From positions 24,744 to 35,311 of the forward strand of contig NAOQ01000043.1 in assembly GCA_002751075.1 (NCBI GenBank): a stretch of 10,568 bases of DNA. The letters are read 5' to 3'. Numbering within the stretch: the stretch's first letter is position 1; each line of letters begins with the position of its first letter. The notes beneath the pieces are model-generated. The model saw only the letters and a list, made by a program, of their open reading frames with translations. It was not told where the DNA came from and searched no databases. Position numbers and translations under genes: made by a program. Positions 1 through 5,753 of the stretch are shown here, piece after piece. This DNA is from Ichthyophonus hoferi. Lineage: Eukaryota; Opisthokonta; Ichthyosporea; Ichthyophonida; Ichthyophonidae.

Positions 1-84
1 AAAAAAAAAAAAAAAAAAAAAATTGAAAAAATAAAATAAAAAGAGTGAGAGAAAAAAAAAAGAAGAAAAAGAAAAAAAAAGAAA
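1..84. repeat. A-rich polypurine low-complexity tract
   Basis: The window opens with 22 consecutive A residues, followed by about 60 bases made almost only of A and G with a few T. It could be the poly(A) tail of a retroposed element whose body lies left of the window, or a plain simple repeat. No target-site duplication can be tested because the left flank is missing. Confidence 0.8.
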
Positions 85-1189
85 TGGCGATGTAGATATT
101 TTTTATTCAATTTACCCACCTAGCTCAGTTTTTGTTTAGAAAGGTTGAAACATATATTCTAATAATAGAGTTTTCCTTGATACTAATACTCAATCATATT
201 TGCTTTTAGTTAATAAACGTTAAAATTATTCAAAATTAATAGCTTTACTTTTTTGCCTACTTTAAGTCCTATTTATATTAAGTGCAATTATCATAAAGAG
301 ATGAACAAGGGCCTATTTGATTTTTTAATTCAGGAATAAGTTTACTTATGGTAAACGAAGTATTAAAGTATTAAACGTTTATATCTGAAAGTAATTTTCA
401 AATATTTTAACCAACTGGGCAACTGTTTTTGGTCATCTATTTTCATTATGTTGCACTTAAATTAATTAGGATAATGGCTCAACAAATTACAAACTATCGC
501 AAGTGTAATATACTAAATATCGGAAGTAATATGTAGAGCCAGGAGCATCCCTACGACCTGTATTCTTTTATAAGGAGAGTGAGGACCGAATCAAAGGGCA
601 TTATAACGTTTCCTTTTTGCATACGTGGGAATTAGGCTAAGATATAATTTAATTATTAAACAAATCAGCAAAAATTGAAGACTAAGCCCATAAGGATGAT
701 AAGACTAGGAAAACACATTTAATTGGCTGATGGAAGAGATGATGTTTAAGGCATCCAGTTACCCCAATACAAATATAGACTGCTGTAACTCCTTTTCAAG
801 ACTAGAGTCATGGGCAAAAGCTGCAGGACTTATTTTATGCAGGATGCCTAGTCAATGAGTAAACATATTATATATTATTACGACATACAAATCATACAAA
901 AAGGACGGTATTATATTATTACAATACTGCAAAATTAGTCTTATAGGGGGCCATTACATAGTATATCAAACTTAGCACTCGATTAACTATGCTGAATTTG
1001 TTATCATAGGCTAACCAAATTCAAGTATTAACAATAGTTGATCTAGATTTTTTAACTGACCACCACACAAAACGTAAATATAATACCCTGGTAGGTATAC
1101 GAAGGTTTTAACTAGCTGTGCTAACAGTAAGCATGGGCAAACCACCATATACGATGAATAACAAATGGTTAACTACTGATCATCATCAC
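85..1189. other. AT-rich stretch with no recognised gene
   Basis: I see no gene, RNA gene or clear repeat here. The only open stretch worth mention is a stop-to-stop frame of 36 codons at 530-640 (+), which has no start codon and no recognisable motif and is within what chance gives at this base composition. Confidence 0.5.
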
Positions 1190-1440
1190 CAACAGTAGCA
1201 ACACTACCAACCGAGACACCCCTCTGCTGAGGGACTTCCATGAAGGGATGGCATACTCTTCTTACAAAAGCAGCTACTCATTCACAAATTGGATTACATC
1301 ACCTCTGATTTTCTGACTCGGCCGCTATCACAATGTAATGGCTTCCAAAGACGCGTCTGGTCTTTTACGAAGGATCCCAGTAAATACTGAATAAACGTGG
1401 TTTCGGTAAGCTTCCGAAAAAATCCACGGGAGCCACATAT
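1190..1440. other. Less AT-rich island, open on both strands, unidentified
   Basis: This stretch is visibly richer in G+C than its surroundings. On the plus strand a frame without ATG stays open for 48 codons (1244-1387). On the minus strand a 36-codon ATG frame runs from 1438 to 1328. The two overlap, so at most one can be coding. I recognise no domain in either. Possibilities are an old transposon fragment, an exon or chance. It ends in the hairpin at 1396-1428. Confidence 0.3.
1396..1428. repeat. Inverted repeat / hairpin with 11 paired bases per arm
   Basis: CGTGG (1396-1400) plus TTTCGG (1401-1406) can pair with CCGAAA (1414-1419) plus CCACG (1424-1428). The loop is TAAGCTT and there is a 4-base bulge (AAAT) on the 3' side. 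All 11 pairs are Watson-Crick. It is the strongest hairpin I noticed in the left half. It might be a terminal structure of a small mobile element or a structured transcript, but nothing in the sequence decides. Confidence 0.6.
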
Positions 1441-1740
1441 CTGAAATATCCCTGAATTAACACATATATAATCGGAACACTAAATAGTACATAAGGTGGT
1501 ATGCACCTTTCAATATATTAATAAACAGCCTATCCTCATTAAGGGTCAATATATATGTGTTAATTTTTACTCAATTGATTGTAGAGCCTATAAGGGATTA
1601 TCATTAACCCGCTATCTTACATACCCAATAAGTATAACTTCCAATGTGCAAGCAATTAGCGAAGTGCGAAGTGATTGATCACAACCACATTTGAGATGAC
1701 TGCAATTTACCAAGATTGGTAGAAAGTTTAAGGAGATGCA
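1441..1740. other. AT-rich spacer, no supported gene
   Basis: There is a 60-codon ATG frame at 1496-1678 (+). It is rich in I, Y, T and S, has no motif, and is of a length that chance yields several times in a window like this, so I do not call it a gene. Confidence 0.5.
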
Positions 1741-1748
1741 CAATTAAT

Positions 1749-1960
1749 CTATGATTGGATTACTTATGCTTATGAGATTAATCATTGCAATGATTGGTTA
1801 AATGCGTTAAATAAATTATTATTGGCTATTAAAGTTTATAGATATCTCCTAAAACTATGATTGGCTGCTTTACGCTTATAGAGGTAAAGATTAATATCAT
1901 TGATCGTAATGTTTGAGCATGAGTATCAAATTAATCGCTAAAATTGGTTAATCAATAGGA
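1749..1960. repeat. Two diverged direct-repeat units rich in ATTGG
   Basis: Two units start with the identical ten bases CTATGATTGG, at 1749 and 1855 (period 106). Each continues with a similar CTTAYGCTTAT-like stretch and then GATTAAT...CATTG. Similarity fades after about 50 bases. The region from 1712 holds six ATTGG (reverse CCAAT) pentamers in about 240 bp, more than the local average. It could be an old satellite or a dispersed repeat fragment. NF-Y binding is only a possibility. Confidence 0.45.
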
Positions 1961-2243
1961 AATCAGCATTTTCCTCTCAAGTCGGAAGTTGCAATAACCA
2001 AAAAGAAACGTAATCAACATGTCAATGTCACAATAACCCCAGAGTCTTCTCATGTGCTGCTAATAGGTCACTCAGAGTCATGGGATTTTATTCTTGCTAC
2101 ATACTTGACGCTTCAGCGTGGCCAATACAGTAAAATGTTCATTTAACCGCATTGTATGAATGTGTGCAGTGTATCCTACATGCTGAAAGTCGGACAAGAA
2201 AGTATGGTATGAATTGCGGAATATTTGAAGCCAAATAAATTAG

Positions 2244-2265
2244 CTGTTGCAAAATATAGCAACAG
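2244..2265. repeat. Short perfect hairpin, 7-bp stem
   Basis: CTGTTGC (2244-2250) and GCAACAG (2259-2265) are perfect reverse complements around the 8-base loop AAAATATA. No run of T follows and no gene ends here, so a terminator role is not supported. Confidence 0.5.
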
Positions 2266-2499
2266 AAGACTGAAAAGATTATACATAAGCCACTTCCAAA
2301 ACAAAAATGCATTTTTTAAGTAGTTACTTGTCGTTGCTTAGATAAGCAGTAATAATAGTAGAATTAGAGGGTTTTTTTCCTTAGCATAGCAGCCTTTTTG
2401 AATCTTTTGGGATTTATCAAAATAGCAGGTCTTTTTCAACAGGGTAGTGGAGGAAAAGGGATTATTCGAGGATCATACAAGTTATTGGGCAGCCTGCTG

Positions 2500-2613
2500 T
2501 TTTAACTCGTATCATATTTTGCACAATCAAATTTAGCCAAGAGATAATAAAAACATAATATGTTGGCTTTTAACTCGTGTCATATTTTGCGCAATCAAAT
2601 GTGGTCAAGAGAT
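2500..2613. repeat. Tandem pair of 46-bp direct repeats, period 68
   Basis: Copy 1 is 2500-2545 and copy 2 is 2568-2613. Both begin TTTTAACTCG and end CAAGAGAT. By eye they differ at 5 of 46 positions (about 89% identity), mostly transitions. The 22-base spacers share only a few bases on the 5' side. The clean edges suggest either a small tandem duplication or two remnants of one repeat family. I found no third copy in the window. Confidence 0.8.
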
Positions 2614-2720
2614 CAACTTGTAAACAATTGTAAAATAAATAATTTAGATAAATAAATGATTTAGATCACTTATTAAAGATGTGGGTAACTTGGAAAAACT
2701 AATAAAAATAATTTTCTTTT
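2614..2720. other. AT-rich spacer with a short 17-bp near-duplication
   Basis: Around 2637-2670 a TAAATAATTTAGA-like unit is followed directly by a TAAATGATTTAGA-like unit. It is simple sequence. Nothing else is supported here. Confidence 0.4.
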
Positions 2721-2723
2721 TTG

Positions 2724-2822
2724 CAGACCGACGTAATGCACGTAAATACGCTCCGCGTTTAGTCACATTAAATTACGTCAGGACTAAATATTACATCGCA
2801 CGCACAGGGGTTGCAACATAAA
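2724..2822 (+). other. Interlaced inverted repeats in a CG-containing patch; possible exon
   Basis: A pyrimidine run ending TTTTTTGCAG (to 2726) looks like a 3' splice site. It is followed by a frame open for 53 codons overall, of which about 31 codons lie after the CAG, ending with TAA at 2820-2822. The patch also has two crossing inverted repeats: GACGTAAT (2730-2737) with ATTACGTC (2772-2779), and TTTAGTC (2758-2764) with GACTAAA (2782-2788). The order arm A, arm B, arm A', arm B' is that of an H-type pseudoknot. I recognise no protein family. Exon, structured RNA and chance are all possible. Confidence 0.3.
2773..2780. promoter_or_regulatory. CRE/ATF-like bZIP octamer TTACGTCA
   Basis: TTACGTCA is the reverse complement of TGACGTAA, a well-known CREB/ATF-class binding octamer. 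A second CGACGTAA half-match lies at 2729-2736. No gene start is evident nearby, so function is inference only. Confidence 0.3.
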
Positions 2823-2923
2823 ATTCACAAATATGTATTTCAGAGCTCCGATGTTTAATCAAATGGAAAAGCCAGGGAGACTCCCAGACCAATCATGAGA
2901 ATATGAAGAGGTTGCCACCCAAA

Positions 2924-2944
2924 ATACATGTACGTGTACGTACG
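2924..2944. repeat. 21-bp alternating purine-pyrimidine run
   Basis: Every step from 2924 to 2944 alternates purine and pyrimidine, with repeated GTAC and ACGT words. Such runs can adopt Z-DNA and are prone to slippage. The overlapping minus-strand 63-codon frame (2859-3050) gets its VHVHV run from this repeat, which argues against it being a real protein. Confidence 0.6.
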
Positions 2945-3176
2945 AGCCCTTCCTATTGGTTAGAAACAAAAATATTAAGAGGGTGGAAGCCCCACATAAA
3001 TATTTACACGTTCTTAAACGAGGATTCCTTATGTGTAGTACTTCATACAAACCTAAAGTTATACGCCGTTTTACCGTGACTTTGGGGAGTTTATCAATAA
3101 TGTATTAATAAGATTAAAATGCTCCTTTCCAAGATTTTCCCGGGTTCTCAAGGTTTTACCAATACGAACTTGAAAA

Positions 3177-3194
3177 ACAGACCTACAGGTCTGT
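3177..3194. repeat. Perfect inverted repeat, 8-bp arms with 2-base centre
   Basis: ACAGACCT (3177-3184) and AGGTCTGT (3187-3194) are exact reverse complements separated by AC. It could be a dimeric protein site or a remnant of palindromic element ends. No partner copy was seen in the window. Confidence 0.6.
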
Positions 3195-3291
3195 ATTAGC
3201 CACTTACTCTATAACTAGGACAATTCATGAAAAGGAAAGAGTCTATTCGGTGTTGATAATTTTAAAACGCTAGGAATACTAGTGGTTTTGA

Positions 3292-3303
3292 TAACAGCTG
3301 TTA
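3292..3303. repeat. 12-bp perfect palindrome containing E-box CAGCTG
   Basis: TAACAGCTGTTA is self-complementary with a CAGCTG E-box core, a class of site bound by bHLH proteins. There is no gene context, so a regulatory role is unproven. Confidence 0.35.
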
Positions 3304-3850
3304 CATAAGCGCTGATAATATTACCTGCTAAGTCAATATTTTGTAACATTGAAAAGAAGCTGTATAGGATGAGTGGTGAGACTTCAATATGTGTATCTAT
3401 AATTTAATAAAACAAAATAAAAAAATTGTATCTAAACCCATGCCATTGTAATTGCCCTTAACTACATTTTCGTGAGATGACTATGGAAAACTTATCAATG
3501 GAGTTATAAAGCTCAGCAAGTCTAATAAGATACAAATTTGTGGCTATCAGCTAAGATCGTTTTCCAAGGTTACCTAAACATTGTGAAATATACTTTAGAT
3601 GGACCGCGGCTTATCAAGTTAATAATATTATAACAGATGGCGGCCTGAACCTTGTAAATAATTAAATAGTTAAGACTAGATATATTCACAATTGTGGCTT
3701 GGCAAGTTTGGTGCAAATAAATTTACTAAATTGATATATTTCTATGATATTGTTAGAAATGATGACAATATTGAGCGAACTGAAACCACAAAGAATAAAG
3801 AATTTTAATTATGTCAACAAATTTCTAGGCTGGAACAGGCGAAAAATAGG
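3304..3850. other. AT-rich stretch with nothing recognised
   Basis: I see no gene, RNA gene or clear repeat between the palindrome at 3292 and the start of the tandem array at 3851. Confidence 0.5.
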
Positions 3851-4140
3851 GTTAAAATAGTTAAAATAGAGTTAAAATCCAATGAGCAAGTAAATATGTT
3901 TAAAATAATTTAATTTGGCTTATAAATAGAAATCCCATGCTGATTGAACAATCAAAAAATTGAGTCAACAACCAATGAATAAGCAATTATGTTTACGATA
4001 ATCTAATTTAACATAGATACAAATCTATCTAAGGTTAATGGAAATAGAACGGATGACAAATCGAGTCAAGCACCAATGAACAAGTACTTATATTTTAAAT
4101 AATTTAGTTTACACAAGGCAAGTATAACAAAAAAGGAAAT
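3851..4140. repeat. Diverged tandem array of CCAAT-bearing units
   Basis: Three units align on CCAATGARYAAG-like cores starting at 3879, 3972 and 4073 (spacings 93 and 101). Each core is followed by a TWATGTTTA/TATTTTA-like segment and then ATAATYTAATTT. Units 2 and 3 also share GAGTCAA just before the core. The array is preceded by three copies of a 9-base GTTAAAATA word (3851, 3860, 3871). Identity is modest, so the duplication is old. The units carry CCAAT on the plus strand, opposite in sense to the ATTGG units at 1749-1960. I could not show that the two are related. Confidence 0.55.
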
Positions 4141-4436
4141 ACTCATCAGGGATCCAACCGGAATTGCTATAAAATATAGATGCAACGTACTCGGGTTGGA
4201 CAAATTTGGCAGTTTGTTACAATATTTGGTTAAGGTAACGCTGATAAGAATGGCGAGCTAGTTGTAAATGTTATCCTACAGAAAGCAGAATGATTATGCA
4301 TGCTATTAAAAAATATATATATACTTAAAAATTAAAATTGTACGCACGTGTATATTCTAAAATATAGGATTTATTGGTTGTGATTAGTGTGTTCTGCTAT
4401 GTGTTTCTGACCGGATTAGTCTTGGTCTAACATGCA
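4141..4436. other. AT-rich spacer with a short (TA)n run
   Basis: A (TA)5-6 run lies near 4313-4323. No gene or RNA gene is recognised here. Confidence 0.5.
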
Positions 4437-4500
4437 TTCAACATGGCTTATCATCTACGCGTTGCTCAGGAAATCGGAGGTCGTGTATTCCAATCGGGGA
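4437..4500 (+). mobile_element. Degraded tRNA-derived SINE head (possible)
   Basis: From 4444, TGGCTTATCAT matches the internal A-box consensus of RNA polymerase III genes (TRGYNNANNNG) except at its last base. At 4486-4495, TATTCCAATC resembles the B-box core GGTTCGAATC with three mismatches, preceded by GGAGGTCGTG, a phrase common before the B box of tRNA-derived SINEs. The two boxes start 42 bases apart, close to the tRNA spacing. Proper acceptor and anticodon stems cannot be drawn, so a working tRNA is excluded. The SINE body and its end cannot be delimited without other copies. Confidence 0.35.
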
Positions 4501-4590
4501 ATAAGTAGATACCTACCTAGTTACACATTGGTGTTTGGTTAATAGGTCTAGATTACCTATAATATAAGTTGTCAACACTCGTAATTAAAT

Positions 4591-4600
4591 CCAATAGGAG
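4591..4600 (+). promoter_or_regulatory. CCAATAGGAG decamer, same as in the PDZ gene promoter
   Basis: The ten bases CCAATAGGAG occur here and again at 5608-5617 just upstream of the PDZ gene TATA box. It may be a shared factor site or coincidence. No TATA box sits at the same distance downstream here. Confidence 0.25.
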
Positions 4601-4829
4601 TTATTTGAGGGTTCGTGTGCCCGTCACCTGACTCATGCATGCTATATCTTTATTTGACTCCACGTGGGCAGCTGAACTTGAATGCACAATCCCACCACCT
4701 CCAAACGTCTTGGTAGAGTGACTTATGTCGAGTTAAACACCATAGGCCTTTTATTAGTAATTGGTTATTTTAAGCTTGTCTAATGGTTAAAATACCATTT
4801 ATTTATTCTTTTTTAAAAGCAAAAAACAG

Positions 4830-4882
4830 CATCAGTAATTCCTCCAAGACATGTATCTGCTCTGGATTATCTAAGTTGGCAG
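4830..4882 (+). other. Candidate short exon with consensus donor
   Basis: A CAG at 4827-4829 could be a 3' splice site, although its pyrimidine run (4805-4814) is interrupted by As. The segment ends TGGCAG before GTGAGT at 4883, a near-perfect 5' splice site. One frame is open across it (17 whole codons, 4832-4882). A downstream acceptor TTTCTAG at 4958-4964 would define an 82-bp intron, and joining there keeps the frame open for 12 more codons before a TAG. I recognise no protein family, and it may belong to a non-coding transcript. Confidence 0.35.
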
Positions 4883-4964
4883 GTGAGTAAATATCTCCAT
4901 TGACACGTAGACCACCTCACCTTGGATAGTTATCTATTTATTTACATATATATATAATTTCTAG
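4883..4964 (+). other. Candidate 82-bp intron
   Basis: It begins GTGAGTAAAT and ends ATAATTTCTAG, with a T/A-rich body including a (TA)n run. Length and both ends suit a short animal intron. It is only as good as the flanking candidate exons. Confidence 0.3.
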
Positions 4965-5113
4965 ATCTACATATACTATGATTTGTGTGCTGACGTTCCA
5001 TAGCTATTAAATTTTATACAACGAAATCAATATAAATTACATAAAAGTAATATTTAGCGCATACTACGATGCCCATCAAATAATCTCAAGGCGTGAATAT
5101 CTTTAAATAGACC

Positions 5114-5224
5114 ATGGGATCAAATTTTTGGTGTTTCCATGAACTATTTAGTATATCCTCATCAATGCAGGTAAGTTATTTATTGAAGGTAAGTACACAT
5201 ATTTGGGTTACACCCATTCCGTGA
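5114..5224 (+). CDS. Possible small ORF of 36 aa spanning tandem splice donors
   Basis: ATG at 5114 lies in a strong initiation context (ACCATGG). The frame runs through two consensus 5' splice sites, CAG|GTAAGT (cut after 5170) and AAG|GTAAGT (cut after 5188), to TGA at 5222-5224. The two donors are 18 bp apart and in frame, so their use would differ by six codons. If either is used the peptide begins MGSNFWCF and continues in an exon I cannot identify. If neither is used it is a 36-residue peptide. No motif is recognised. Coding status is unproven. The donors are the firmer observation. Confidence 0.25.
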   Translation: MGSNFWCFHELFSISSSMQVSYLLKVSTHIWVTPIP

Positions 5225-5310
5225 ATTTGTATTGTCCAGCGCATGAAGGAAAACTAGTGGCTGATATTGTTCTATAGTTTGTAAATGACATGATAAAATG
5301 CACACAATAG

Positions 5311-5387
5311 GTTGCAACATACAGCTGCCTTATCAGCACAATCCATGATGAAGTTTTATTTTCTATCACGCAAATGTGTTCTGACAG
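5311..5387 (+). other. Candidate 77-bp exon with consensus donor
   Basis: CACACAATAG ends at 5310 and a perfect donor CAG|GTAAGTC follows 5387. Two of the three frames are open throughout, the third is not. The acceptor side lacks a good pyrimidine tract, and alternative AGs exist at 5323-5324 and 5335-5336. The donor is the third consensus GTRAGT in about 500 bp. The exon could belong to an upstream leader of the PDZ gene or to a separate transcript. Confidence 0.3.
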
Positions 5388-5487
5388 GTAAGTCCTATGT
5401 GTCCTATTCGTAGATTACTCTTAAGTTCCCCGGGAGAACCCATCAAATGGTGTTGGATAAATTTAGACTGCTGACAAGTTCGCATTA

Positions 5488-5592
5488 ATGAGCCAATTCT
5501 ATCGCCGTTCTGGTTTTGTTGGCCACATGATATGCCAGCATGTGCTATGCTTGGTTGGAATTATATCATGTGCACTCGCGATAACTGAATAA
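5488..5592 (+). CDS. Possible 34-aa ORF with hydrophobic C-terminal half
   Basis: ATG at 5488 opens a 34-codon frame ending TAA at 5590-5592, 15 bases before the CCAAT box of the PDZ gene. The N-terminal part is polar and basic (MSQFYRRSGF). Residues around 20-32 form a hydrophobic run (VLCLVGIISCALAI) long enough to sit partly in a membrane but shorter than a typical 20-residue span. The start context is poor (T at -3). The frame extends nine codons further upstream to an in-frame TAG that overlaps an acceptor-like ATTTAG, so it could instead be a terminal exon. Low confidence. Confidence 0.2.
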   Translation: MSQFYRRSGFVGHMICQHVLCLVGIISCALAITE

Positions 5593-5607
5593 CACGCACC
5601 CGAGTAG

Positions 5608-5665
5608 CCAATAGGAGAGTAGCAGATTGCTTATAAATACGCAGCAGATGATGATGTGCTCATTC
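5608..5665 (+). promoter_or_regulatory. Core promoter of the PDZ gene: CCAAT, TATA box, initiator
   Basis: CCAAT lies at 5608-5612 and TATAAATA at 5632-5639. TCATTC at 5660-5665 fits the animal initiator TCAKTY, with its A at 5662 exactly 30 bases after the first T of the TATA box. This spacing is what TFIID/RNA polymerase II start sites require. Transcription is therefore predicted to begin at 5662, giving a leader of about 92 nt before the ATG at 5754. The block is less AT-rich than its surroundings. Confidence 0.65.
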
Positions 5666-5677
5666 ATTGAAGAAGAA

Positions 5678-5716
5678 ATGTATTTAGCTTTTAAAAGGGC
5701 GACAAGCAACTGTTAA
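5678..5716 (+). promoter_or_regulatory. Upstream ORF of 12 codons in the leader
   Basis: An ATG at 5678, 16 bases after the predicted start site, opens a 12-codon frame (MYLAFKRATSNC) ending TAA at 5714-5716. It is out of frame with and does not overlap the main ATG at 5754, leaving 37 bases for reinitiation. Its context is moderate (G at -3, T at +4), whereas the main start has A at -3 and G at +4. Such uORFs usually lower translation of the main frame. The effect here is inferred. Confidence 0.4.
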
Positions 5717-5753
5717 TATCAAAGTATCCAAAGCCCTTTAGCCTCAATTTAAA

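Noticed and set aside
530-640. 36-codon stop-to-stop frame with protein-like composition
   Set aside because: No ATG, no splice sites of note, and within chance length.
1496-1678. 60-codon ATG frame on the plus strand
   Set aside because: No motif, composition of AT-rich random translation, and a length expected several times by chance in this window.
2859-3050. 63-codon ATG frame on the minus strand
   Set aside because: Part of its sequence is produced by the alternating purine-pyrimidine repeat at 2924-2944; no family resemblance.
4707-4742. tRNA-like words TTGGTAGAGTGAC and GTCGAGTTAAAC
   Set aside because: Stems cannot be formed and spacing is wrong for a tRNA gene.
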